Source: a bacterium
GTDB lineage: Bacteria > Zixibacteria > MSB-5A5 > GN15 > FEB-12
Length of the DNA: 6,176 bases
NCBI GenBank assembly: GCA_030619425.1
Contig: JAUXBJ010000131.1
Location: forward strand, 1 to 6,176
Direction: 5' to 3'
Shown: positions 1-5,644 of the stretch, in pieces
How the letters are laid out: each line of letters begins with the position of its first letter
Numbering within the stretch: the first letter of the stretch is position 1
Translations under genes and position numbers: made by a program
Notes under the pieces: generated by a model
Databases searched by the model: none
Seen by the model: the letters and a program-made list of their open reading frames with translations, nothing else
Told to the model about the DNA's origin: nothing

Positions 1-1
1 A

Positions 2-277
2 CAGCTAAAGAGTGAATGCGAGACCCTGCGTCAGGATTGTATCGGGCGCATTGCCGGCATGATGAAAGCGATGGCTGCGGCCCAGCGGTCCGACTCGGAT
101 CTGGAGGGCATTGCGGACCAACTCGAGGCTCTGCCGGGCCTGAATGCAGAGGAGCTTATTCGTCAGTACCGGCGGAGTTCGGCCAGGTTTCGCGACACGT
201 TCGGAGCCAGCTTCAGTTTCGTCGGTACGGGGCACAGCGACCACCTCAGGTCGATGGATCCGGAACTTTACAAGTGA
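2..277 (+). CDS. Probable capsid scaffold or protease-scaffold protein, C-terminal part (5' truncated)
   Basis: The frame is open from the window edge to the TGA at 275-277, giving 91 residues of the C-terminus; the true start lies upstream. The ATG pair at 59-64 has no Shine-Dalgarno site, and coding sequence continues to its left, so it is not the start. The visible part is mostly predicted helix, rich in charged residues, Leu and Ala (DLEGIADQLEALPG followed by NAEELIRQYRRS), and ends in a short extended tail. A helical charged C-terminus directly upstream of decoration and capsid genes is the usual place and look of a scaffold protein, or of the scaffold extension of a prohead protease, which acts inside the procapsid and is later removed. 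The function rests on position and composition; no catalytic motif is visible because the N-terminus is missing. A different head-assembly protein is possible. Confidence 0.55.
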   Translation, partial: QLKSECETLRQDCIGRIAGMMKAMAAAQRSDSDLEGIADQLEALPGLNAEELIRQYRRSSARFRDTFGASFSFVGTGHSDHLRSMDPELYK

Positions 278-281
278 ATCG

Positions 282-323
282 GTGGGATAAACATCCCGGC
301 CACGTGGGACACGCTCCCGGCCA
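282..323 (+). repeat. Two tandem imperfect repeats, each able to form a small hairpin
   Basis: Two adjacent copies share the pattern GTGGGA, a 5-6 base spacer, then TCCCGGCCA. Copy 1 spans 282-302 and copy 2 spans 304-323. In each copy GGGA can pair with TCCC, flanked by a T-G wobble, giving a short stem with a loop of about 5-6 bases (in copy 1 an extra A-T closes to GGGAT/ATCCC with loop AAAC). They lie in the 82-base gap between the probable scaffold gene and the decoration gene, the largest gap in the window. The stems are short and there is no T-run, so this is not a convincing terminator. It could be an mRNA processing or stability element or an operator; the function is unknown. Confidence 0.5.
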
Positions 324-359
324 TAACAACTCAACAACTATTCAGCAAGAGGACTTAAG

Positions 360-779
360 ATGGCAGTAAGAGACCAAAATCTGGACGCTGTGGCGCCGGT
401 GTTGGCAACGTTCACAATCAAGCAGACTACCGGTGTCGACGATTTGAAGGATGCCAACATCGGAGAGCCGGTGGTACTCACCGCCAGCGGTGAGGTGGGA
501 CCGATCGGCGACGGCGATCAACTATTAGGCAGACTGATCAGCCTGACATTGAGCGACAAGGACGACGGTGATCGGTTGGCCACGGTGCAGGTCGGCGGTA
601 TTTGCCGGCTGGCCATTACTACAACCTATCCGACGGTGGACAACCGCGTGGTGGGCGGCGCCAGTGGAACCGTGAAACAGGCGCCGACGGTGGCATCCGA
701 CCCGGCCGGGGGCAACGTGGCTCGCGGCACGGTACTTGACGTCAACGGCACAACCGACTGTGTTATCCTGCTTAACTAA
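360..779 (+). CDS. Probable phage head decoration (capsid-stabilising) protein
   Basis: A 139-residue protein starting at ATG 360, with the Shine-Dalgarno site AAGAGGA at 347-353, six bases upstream. It is predicted to be almost all beta: an N-terminal arm of about 20 residues, then a compact domain with IGEPVVLTASGEVGP around 34-48, GDQLLGRLISLTLSD around 52-66 and ATVQVGGICRLAI around 74-86, ending in GTVLDVNGTTDCVILLN. The pattern of a polar-strand 'value' domain followed by 'G-x-L' and 'VQVGG' strands is typical of small proteins encoded just upstream of the capsid gene (gpD-like and DUF2190-like decoration proteins), which bind the outside of the expanded shell and stabilise it. The assignment uses size, fold pattern and position between scaffold and capsid genes; I cannot place it in a named family. 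Its stop is 13 bases before the capsid ATG, so the two are almost certainly co-transcribed. Confidence 0.6.
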   Translation: MAVRDQNLDAVAPVLATFTIKQTTGVDDLKDANIGEPVVLTASGEVGPIGDGDQLLGRLISLTLSDKDDGDRLATVQVGGICRLAITTTYPTVDNRVVGGASGTVKQAPTVASDPAGGNVARGTVLDVNGTTDCVILLN

Positions 780-780
780 G

Positions 781-786
781 AAAGGA
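781..786 (+). promoter_or_regulatory. Ribosome binding site setting the capsid start
   Basis: AAAGGA lies six bases before ATG 793, right after the stop codon of the decoration gene (777-779). It decides the start: an in-frame GTG at 736 would add 19 residues but lies inside the upstream gene and has no comparable site. Confidence 0.75.
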
Positions 787-792
787 CCGAAG

Positions 793-1896
793 ATGGATTT
801 CAATCAGTTTTTGAACTCGGCCGCTTTCGCCGGGGTACAGCGTGAAGTCGATAGGGAGAGATCGGAAGCGCCGGTGGATCTCACGCGCTCGGCGGCGGTC
901 GAGATGAGTCGGGATCTCTATGTGGAGGCGGAAAGCCGTGGCTTGACGCTGTCCGAGCTTCTGGAATGCGAAGAGTACGACCCTACTCCGAACGGCTGTC
1001 CGCTGGACGCCTTTGAACGCCAACTGGCGCTGGCCGGAGTTCGGTTGGGCGGCAAGTCGCCGACCACGGTGGAGCAGTTTTTCCAGCAGGCGCCGGCTTT
1101 GTTGCCGGAGTTCATGCTGCGCGAGATCAAGAAGGGGCAGGCGATGCGTCCTGAGTTGGGTCGTTTAATCGCCAACTCCACCAGCGTGGCCAGCAACAGC
1201 TACACGCCGTTCTTCATCGATACTTCGGACGACACCAAGTTCTCGCTGCGACCGATCGGCGACGGCGCCGACGTGCCGCAGCTTCTCGTCACCGAGCAGA
1301 ACCACGCCGTGAAGGTGACCGACTACGGTCTGGCTCTGAAGACCAGCTACAAGGCGCTGCGTTATCGCACAAGCTCGCAGTTCCGGGTGCTCTTGTGGTA
1401 CATCGGCTTTCGGATTCAGAGCGACAAGATCGCCATGGTGGTCGACACGATCATCAACGGTGACGGCAACAGCAATGGCGCGACGGTAGTGAACACGGCT
1501 GCCAGCGGCACGCTCGATTATGACGACTTGATCAGCCTGTGGGCGCAGTTCTCGCCGTTTGAAATGAACACGCTGGTCTGTCATATCGATCAGATGAAGA
1601 CGATTCTGACTCTGGACGAGTTCAAGGATCCGATGGCGGGCTATCGTTTCCAGAATACCGGCGACCTGTTCAGTCCGCTGGGGGCGCGACTGATTCGCTG
1701 TGATGATGTGCCGAGCGATTACGTTCTCGGTCTCGACAGTCGTTTCGCCGTCGAGGAAGTGATCACCCAGCCTCTGACCATCGAGTACGACAAAGTGATC
1801 GAACAGCGTTTCGAGGAAGCTGTGATCTCCGAGTCGGTGACCTACGCCAAGGTCATCAAGGAGGCCTCAGTGATACTTGACAGCGTGTTTACCTAA
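793..1896 (+). CDS. Phage major capsid protein, HK97-fold type
   Basis: A 367-residue protein that forms the icosahedral shell. The first 90 or so residues are helical and charged and include DAFERQLALAGVR (73-85), a motif I associate with N-terminal regions of a group of HK97-like capsid proteins. Next comes FFQQAPALLPEFMLREIKKG (96-115), the typical 'lLPEF-x-x-R-x-i-x-x-G' entry to the core. Residues 128-190 (TSVASNSYTPFFID to LALKTSYKALR) fit the E-loop and the strand leading to the long spine helix at about 193-225, followed by the A-domain (DYDDLISLWAQF, VCHIDQMKTILTLDEF) and the closing P-domain strands (PLTIEYDKVIEQRFEEAVISESVTYAKVIK). Length is normal for the family. The start at 793 is fixed by AAAGGA at 781-786. 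The N-terminal 90 residues could act as an internal scaffold (delta domain), perhaps cleaved on maturation; no cleavage site can be read with confidence. A 10-bp hairpin follows the stop. Confidence 0.88.
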   Translation: MDFNQFLNSAAFAGVQREVDRERSEAPVDLTRSAAVEMSRDLYVEAESRGLTLSELLECEEYDPTPNGCPLDAFERQLALAGVRLGGKSPTTVEQFFQQAPALLPEFMLREIKKGQAMRPELGRLIANSTSVASNSYTPFFIDTSDDTKFSLRPIGDGADVPQLLVTEQNHAVKVTDYGLALKTSYKALRYRTSSQFRVLLWYIGFRIQSDKIAMVVDTIINGDGNSNGATVVNTAASGTLDYDDLISLWAQFSPFEMNTLVCHIDQMKTILTLDEFKDPMAGYRFQNTGDLFSPLGARLIRCDDVPSDYVLGLDSRFAVEEVITQPLTIEYDKVIEQRFEEAVISESVTYAKVIKEASVILDSVFT

Positions 1897-1904
1897 TACC
1901 AGGC

Positions 1905-1929
1905 GGGAGTCCGCTCAGCGCGGGCTCCC
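1905..1929 (+). promoter_or_regulatory. Strong hairpin between capsid and propeller genes
   Basis: GGGAGTCCGC (1905-1914) pairs with GCGGGCTCCC (1920-1929) as a ten-base-pair stem with one G-U wobble and a five-base loop, TCAGC. It starts nine bases after the capsid stop and ends just before the weak ribosome binding site of the next gene. No T-run follows (the next bases are CCGCTTAATG), so it is not a standard intrinsic terminator. A partial terminator, a pause, or a 3' stabiliser that keeps capsid mRNA abundant relative to downstream genes would all fit. The pairing is seen directly; the role is inferred. Confidence 0.6.
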
Positions 1930-1947
1930 CCGCTTAATGAGAGAACG

Positions 1948-3363
1948 ATGCAGAAAAAGATAACCGAATCAACGGCCGCCTACCCGGTCGGTCTGCCGCC
2001 GGGGCGGAAGCTATTGAAAGTACCATCCGGTCAGTACCGCGGTCGATTGGTGGCGATTACACAGACAGCGGCCGGTGACATCAAATACTCCTGGGCGGAC
2101 CGTCCGTACGTAAACTGGTCGACGCCGGTGACGATAGCATCTGATGCCGCGGATCAGCCGTGTGACAGTCTGATCGACACCAACGGCAACATCCACCTTG
2201 TCTATAGTGAGACCTCCACCAACTACCTGGTGACGAAGAAGCTGTCGTTCTCAGGCGGAAGTTGGTCGCAAGGTTCCAAGGTTACCATCTACAACGTTAA
2301 TGAATCGTACTATCCGTCGGTGACAATCGAGGACGGCGGCACGCTGTGGGTGAGTTGGTCGCGGCTTACAAGTGGGTCGTACTATCTTCACGCCAAGTCC
2401 TCGACCGATTCCGGCGCAACCTGGGGAACAGGTCCGACCGATGCCGGTGACGTGCTCACCAGCGGGGTGACGGCGTTGTTTTCCAGGACAGTTATCGGCA
2501 CCAGCGATATCTTCGTGGTGTACAGTCACGGTAGTTCGACGTTGTCGACACGTTCCCGCCCGATCTCAGGGGGGAGCTGGACCAGCGCTGTCGATCTGGC
2601 CTCCAGTGCGAGCAACTTCGATGAGCACTTCGACGTTGCCGTTTCGGATAATGGTCTGTTGGCGGTTGTGTACGATCAAGCTGCGCTGAAATACCGCGAA
2701 TTCGACGGAGCAGTCTGGAGTGCGGTTGTGGATTTGGACAGCAGCGAAGGGAACAGTCCACAGTTGATGTTCAACGCCAACGTGCCGGTAGTGGTCTATC
2801 TGTCTCAGTACGCCTCGGGGCAGGAGCGATTATTGTATACCAGTCGCGAAACGGGCAGCTTCGGTTCGCCGCAACCTCTGGACCCCGGCGCAGGTCTGTT
2901 CAATGAGGTGTTGGCCTATGACACGAGTTCTTCCAGCTATGATAATCTGACAACAGCCGCCTCCAGTGCTGCCACCGCCGATGTTTACCACCCCAGTTCA
3001 TCCACCCTCATGAAGGAACAGGGAGATGCCGTGTACCTCGGGATGGATCGGAAATTCCGTTATCTCAGGGTCCTTCTTTCGACCGTTGGTGTCGGCGGTA
3101 CGCTTACCTACAGCTATTGGGACGGCGCTAACTGGATCGCATTCACGCCGGCGGGCGGCGGCTATGACTTCGACTCCTCCGATCGTGAATTGCTGCTGTG
3201 GAACGATTACGATAGCACTCCGGGCGGCTGGCAGAAAGAAGCGCTTGAGGATGACGAACGCTACTGGGTGAAGATCCAGGTTTCGACGGCGTTCACGACC
3301 GGTCCGGTGGGTAGTCAAATCACGTCGATCTCCGACATCGGCGCCATCATAGTCAGGAGGTAG
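1948..3363 (+). CDS. Six-bladed beta-propeller virion-associated protein with C-terminal beta module
   Basis: A 471-residue protein with no signal peptide. Residues about 43-313 hold six repeats of roughly 50 residues, each with strands like 'G-x-I-x-L-V-Y-S' and ending in an aromatic turn: W57, W106, W159, W211, W257 and F305 (spacings 49, 53, 52, 46, 48). The third contains a perfect Asp-box, S-T-D-S-G-A-T-W at 152-159. This is the layout of a sialidase/BNR-type six-bladed propeller. No RIP motif or clear arginine triad is visible, so sialidase activity is not claimed; a binding role is likelier. After a Ser/Thr/Ala-rich linker (about 326-354), residues 360-471 form a second beta domain with TYSYWDGANWIAF, GGWQKEALEDDERYWVKIQVS and TGPVGSQIT, a pattern I recognise from phage surface and tail proteins. 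The gene sits between capsid and connector, so a head fibre, decoration or neck appendage is plausible. The ribosome binding site (GAGAGA, 1939-1944) is weak. An accessory (moron-like) insertion is an alternative. Confidence 0.65.
   Translation: MQKKITESTAAYPVGLPPGRKLLKVPSGQYRGRLVAITQTAAGDIKYSWADRPYVNWSTPVTIASDAADQPCDSLIDTNGNIHLVYSETSTNYLVTKKLSFSGGSWSQGSKVTIYNVNESYYPSVTIEDGGTLWVSWSRLTSGSYYLHAKSSTDSGATWGTGPTDAGDVLTSGVTALFSRTVIGTSDIFVVYSHGSSTLSTRSRPISGGSWTSAVDLASSASNFDEHFDVAVSDNGLLAVVYDQAALKYREFDGAVWSAVVDLDSSEGNSPQLMFNANVPVVVYLSQYASGQERLLYTSRETGSFGSPQPLDPGAGLFNEVLAYDTSSSSYDNLTTAASSAATADVYHPSSSTLMKEQGDAVYLGMDRKFRYLRVLLSTVGVGGTLTYSYWDGANWIAFTPAGGGYDFDSSDRELLLWNDYDSTPGGWQKEALEDDERYWVKIQVSTAFTTGPVGSQITSISDIGAIIVRR
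2074..2886 (+). repeat. Six approximately 50-codon propeller blades
   Basis: Six degenerate protein-level repeats inside the propeller gene, phased by the aromatic turn codons that start at 2116, 2263, 2422, 2578, 2716 and 2860. The turns read NWSTP, SWSQG, TWGTG, SWTSA, VWSAV and SFGSP. Only the third keeps the complete Asp-box. The copies have diverged in DNA, so this is old fold-level repetition and not a recent duplication. Confidence 0.65.
3355..3360 (+). promoter_or_regulatory. Consensus ribosome binding site of the connector gene
   Basis: AGGAGG is a full-strength site whose last base touches the stop codon (3361-3363) of the propeller gene; five bases separate it from ATG 3366. It is the best site in the window and contrasts with the weak one of the gene before it, suggesting independent, strong initiation of the connector. 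Confidence 0.8.
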
Positions 3364-3365
3364 CG

Positions 3366-4178
3366 ATGTCCTACACTAACGCAGAACTCATTCGTCATCA
3401 CCTGGTCGGCGCCTTTCCACTGGCCGAATCAATAGCAAACCAGCCACTGGTTTTTGAAAGTGATGACTACCTTTCCTTTTTCAGTGGCGCCGTGGATCAA
3501 TCAACTCTGAAGGTGAAGTCTGTCCAGAGTAACGACCTGGTTCGGACAACCGTGAGTCTCAGCAGCAACCCGACGTCGTTGACGGCATCGCCGTTGGCGC
3601 CCGGTTCGGTGGTGGTGGCGTCGGACAGTTCGATGGGAACCGTGTATGTTGAGAACTCGGACTATGCCGTAGACTATTTCTCGGGAACGATAGTGCTGAA
3701 GAGCGGCGGGAGTCTTGGGGGCGGACAGACGGTCACGGTGTGGTATCTCACGTTCACTCTCTACAGTGAGGGGAATGACTTTCAGGTGAAAGCTGATGGC
3801 GGCGAGATCAGGCGACTGACCGGTGGCGATATCGCGGCCGGTGAGACAGTCTATCTTGATTATTCGCCGGTTCACGACAGCTACAATGAAGACGTATTGG
3901 ACAACGCCGTGGCTGAAGCCAACAGCCTGATTGAACGGGAGGTGGATCCGGACGGAGAGTTCGGGGCCGATCGCACGTTGCAGGCGGCCGCGACCTATCG
4001 CGCCCTCGAGATAGTTTGCCGCACCTCGGCGGCGAGGGAACTCTCAAGTCGCCGAGGCGAGGACCGAACGGCTCTGGCCTGGATGAGACTGGCCGACCAA
4101 TACGCCGAAAACAGCGAAGCGTTGCTGAAAGGATTCCGTCCACCGGCGATTGGTCCGTCATCACCGGTACACAGCTAA
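3366..4178 (+). CDS. Probable head-tail connector (neck) protein with inserted tandem beta repeats
   Basis: A 270-residue protein. A short N-terminal helix (TNAELIRHHL, 4-13) and a C-terminal helical half (about 174-256: NEDVLDNAVAEANSLIEREV, then DRTLQAAATYRALEIVCR, then DRTALAWMRLADQYAENSEALL) resemble gp6/gp15-type connectors. These form a ring under the portal and join head to tail; helices rich in Ala, with a 'D-x-L-x-x-A-x-x-x-A-N-x-x-I' start followed by 'A-A-x-x-x-A-L-x-I', are usual in them. Between the helical parts sit about 140 beta-rich residues, including two copies of a 31-residue unit at 97-127 and 136-166. Typical connectors are half this length, so the beta part is an insertion or added domain. 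The assignment combines helical pattern and position after the capsid genes; I cannot name a family. The gene ends 10 bases before the next start. Confidence 0.55.
   Translation: MSYTNAELIRHHLVGAFPLAESIANQPLVFESDDYLSFFSGAVDQSTLKVKSVQSNDLVRTTVSLSSNPTSLTASPLAPGSVVVASDSSMGTVYVENSDYAVDYFSGTIVLKSGGSLGGGQTVTVWYLTFTLYSEGNDFQVKADGGEIRRLTGGDIAAGETVYLDYSPVHDSYNEDVLDNAVAEANSLIEREVDPDGEFGADRTLQAAATYRALEIVCRTSAARELSSRRGEDRTALAWMRLADQYAENSEALLKGFRPPAIGPSSPVHS
3654..3863 (+). repeat. Tandem 39-residue duplication inside the connector
   Basis: Residues 97-127 and 136-166 align without gaps at an offset of 39. Both carry the pattern D-[YF]-x-V-x(4)-G-x-I-x(4)-G-G-x(4)-G-x-T-V-x(3)-Y, with D99/D138, V102/V141, G107/G146, I109/I148, G114-G115/G153-G154, G120/G159, T122-V123/T161-V162 and Y127/Y166 identical. 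This looks like two related beta-hairpin or half-sandwich units. The 'D-Y-x-V-D-Y-x-x-G-x-I' wording of the first is common in phage structural beta domains. Confidence 0.6.
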
Positions 4179-4183
4179 AGGAG
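4177..4183 (+). promoter_or_regulatory. Ribosome binding site fixing the start at 4189
   Basis: AAAGGAG overlaps the stop codon of the connector gene (4176-4178) and is five bases from ATG 4189. An in-frame GTG at 4150 would add 13 residues, but it lies within the connector gene and has no such site. Confidence 0.75.
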
Positions 4184-4188
4184 AAGCA

Positions 4189-4563
4189 ATGATATCAGGA
4201 CTGGAAAGAGCCCAATCACATCGCTTGTGGTTTGTCCCCGAGTTCACCGCCTGGGGGCTGGCCGGCTGGAGTGAGGTCGAATTCCTTGTTCAAGAGCAGG
4301 TTGAGAGCACGACCTCTGTGCTCTATGGAACGGTCGACATCGGTGATGTCGCCCAACAGGTCACTTTCGGCGATCTTACCGATCATCGCGGCAATCATCT
4401 ACCGTCGTCGATAGAATCACCGCGAGTGATAATCCGACCTCGCAGTGTGGAGACGGCGTTTGTCGTAGGTGAGGAGTCGTCGCAGGGATTCAAGATCGCG
4501 CGTGATCCGGATGCGTCCGGCCCGGTGATGGTCGACTTGTTCGTCATCGAAATGGGTGATTAG
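4189..4563 (+). CDS. Small beta-rich protein in the head-completion position, unknown function
   Basis: A 124-residue soluble protein with no signal peptide or membrane segment. It is rich in predicted strands and Trp near the N-terminus (HRLWFVPEFTAWGLAGWSEVEFLV, written here as overlapping blocks 11-20 and 21-34), with later blocks TVDIGDVAQQVTFGDLTD (50-67), GNHLPSSIESPRVIIRPRS (70-88) and, at the end, VMVDLFVIEMGD. The strictly patterned 'F-G-D-L-T-D-x-R-G-N-x-L-P' stretch looks conserved, and I have an impression of similar proteins in uncultured phages, but I cannot name a family. Its place after the connector suggests a head-completion, neck or tail-adaptor role; this is inference from synteny only. 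The stop TAG at 4561-4563 is one base from the next ATG. Confidence 0.6.
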   Translation: MISGLERAQSHRLWFVPEFTAWGLAGWSEVEFLVQEQVESTTSVLYGTVDIGDVAQQVTFGDLTDHRGNHLPSSIESPRVIIRPRSVETAFVVGEESSQGFKIARDPDASGPVMVDLFVIEMGD

Positions 4564-4564
4564 C

Positions 4565-4849
4565 ATGAAACAGACCACGGGGAAGCCGTCCGACGGCTCT
4601 CCCTGGTTGAAGTATTTCGACGACCTCATCGCACGTTACTGCCGTTTGTTCGCCAATAAGGATGATGAAAACGCCAAGATAGGGGATTTGCTAAAGATGA
4701 TTGAACTCAGACACAAATTGACACCGGGCGGCGCCGGCCAGAAACGATTCTGGAAGTTGGTAGAGGAGATCCGTCAGGGTGTCGCCGACAAAGCGCCGAC
4801 AAGAAAGCCGGGGCGAACCAGGACATCATCAACCCGGAAGAAGAAATGA
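4565..4849 (+). CDS. Small helical protein with a basic C-terminal tail, unknown function
   Basis: A 94-residue protein. Helical segments are likely at about 13-30 (PWLKYFDDLIARYCRLFA), 34-52 and 60-74 (KRFWKLVEEIRQGVA), followed by a disordered tail from 76 to 94 packed with Lys and Arg and ending RKKK. The start is taken at ATG 4565, one base after the previous stop, because GGTGAT at 4555-4560 matches the 3' part of the extended Shine-Dalgarno sequence at proper spacing. A GTG at 4556 would overlap the previous gene. The stop overlaps the next start (ATGA, 4846-4849), so translation of the next gene is probably coupled to this one. The basic tail would suit contact with DNA, RNA or an acidic partner. 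A packaging or head-completion role is a guess from position; no family is recognised. Confidence 0.6.
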   Translation: MKQTTGKPSDGSPWLKYFDDLIARYCRLFANKDDENAKIGDLLKMIELRHKLTPGGAGQKRFWKLVEEIRQGVADKAPTRKPGRTRTSSTRKKK

Positions 4850-5619
4850 GACCTCGACTGAAACAATCGTGGCTGATGATCATATTCGTTGTGTTCGCGT
4901 CAACCGAAATGGTTTCGGCTCGGGTGGATACGCTGAAAGACAGCACTGACGTCGAGGATTGTCTCATCTACTCCTATGAGAACTGTGATGCGGAGGAAAC
5001 CGGTGAGAACTGTCGGCGTTTCAACGGCGGCGGCGTACTCAACATGGGGGTCGGCAACTATGGTTCTACCGCCGAGAAACGGGTGTTGTTCAAACTGCCG
5101 GGCTGGAATGATACGATTCCGGATTCGTCAGAGTTGAAGGTCTACTGTTACCTCCAGAGCAGCATCCTGCCGCGTTACCTGATCGCCTGCCCGCTGACGC
5201 GGGAGACTTTCGAGGGAACCGAAAACCTTCACAACCTGGGTTACTATCCCGATCCCGACAGCGGCGGAACCTGGCTGCATGCCTATCTCGACGTCGGCGA
5301 TGCCGACTCGGTGAACTGGAGTAATCCCGGCGGCGACTACACGACAGCCGTCGCGTGCAGCGTCAACATCACCGGCATCGGCCAGTACTTCACGATGAAG
5401 AATTTCAATCGCATCCTCAACTACTGGGACACTTCCGGCAGCAACTATGGATTCATTCTCATCAATGCGAATAACGTGCCGGCGTCCAGCAGCCAGAAGA
5501 TAATCAAGTCTTCCGAGAGCGGATCGGACTACTATCCGCTGGTGCTTTTGTACACGGCCGACAGCAGTGTCCAGTCGGTACGGCGGTCACAGGTTGTCCG
5601 GTCGCTTTTGAGAAACTGA
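4846..5619 (+). CDS. Exported DNRLRE-like beta-sandwich protein
   Basis: A 257-residue protein with a clear Sec-type signal peptide: basic RPRLK, hydrophobic core LMIIFVVFA (10-18), and likely cleavage after V-S-A at residue 25. The mature part has the features of DNRLRE/carbohydrate-binding-like domains: TDVEDCLIYSY near the start, a glycine-rich GVLNMGVGNYG (64-73), the 'R-V-L-F-K-L-P' strand (79-85), SSELKVYCYL (94-103), the 'P-L-T-R-E-T-F-E-G-T' segment (116-125) that matches the family's 'LTR-x-W-x-E-G-T', an NYGFILIN strand (200-207) and IIKSSESGSDYYPLVLLY near the end. Six cysteines (39, 47, 56, 101, 115, 171) would suit disulfides outside the cytoplasm. Proteins of this type are usually surface or secreted and stabilise cell walls or bind polysaccharide. 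The gene is joined to the previous one by a 4-base ATGA overlap, so it belongs to the phage operon despite its export signal. An added surface or adhesion role is possible, but its function here is not known. Confidence 0.7.
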   Translation: MRPRLKQSWLMIIFVVFASTEMVSARVDTLKDSTDVEDCLIYSYENCDAEETGENCRRFNGGGVLNMGVGNYGSTAEKRVLFKLPGWNDTIPDSSELKVYCYLQSSILPRYLIACPLTRETFEGTENLHNLGYYPDPDSGGTWLHAYLDVGDADSVNWSNPGGDYTTAVACSVNITGIGQYFTMKNFNRILNYWDTSGSNYGFILINANNVPASSSQKIIKSSESGSDYYPLVLLYTADSSVQSVRRSQVVRSLLRN

Positions 5620-5644
5620 ACTCTACAATCAACAAGGGAGTACG

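Noticed and set aside
1..10. ACAGCTAAAG at the window start recurs at 4171-4180
   Set aside because: A single ten-base match with unrelated flanks; at 4171 it is the end of one gene plus a ribosome binding site, so it is probably chance.
16..369. Plus-strand frame overlapping the scaffold end, the repeat gap and the decoration start
   Set aside because: It crosses gene boundaries, contains the hairpin repeats, and gives a low-complexity Gly/Arg/His-rich product.
736..792. Upstream GTG extending the capsid protein by 19 residues
   Set aside because: It lies inside the decoration gene, has no ribosome binding site, and ATG 793 has AAAGGA at ideal spacing.
1905..1933. Intrinsic terminator after the capsid gene
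   Set aside because: The stem is good but no T-run follows, and the genes on both sides are on the same strand with a 51-base gap; kept as a hairpin of unknown role.
1948..2890. Active sialidase assignment for the propeller
   Set aside because: Only one complete Asp-box is present and no RIP motif or arginine triad can be placed, so enzymatic activity is not supported.
2598..2969. Repeat of GCCTCCAGTGC within the propeller gene
   Set aside because: It encodes Ala-Ser-Ser-Ala in both places, so codon preference in Ser/Ala-rich segments explains it.
3501..4164. Long open frames on the minus strand across the connector gene, and others across the decoration, capsid and propeller genes
   Set aside because: Arg/His/Pro-rich translations with no recognisable domain, no ribosome binding sites and complete overlap with well-supported plus-strand genes; typical of antisense frames in moderately GC-rich coding DNA.
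4150..4188. Upstream GTG extending the 124-residue protein by 13 residues
   Set aside because: It overlaps the connector gene and lacks a ribosome binding site, while ATG 4189 has AAAGGAG five bases upstream.
4556..4564. GTG start three codons before ATG 4565
   Set aside because: It overlaps the previous stop region, and GGTGAT at 4555-4560 is correctly spaced for ATG 4565, not for the GTG.
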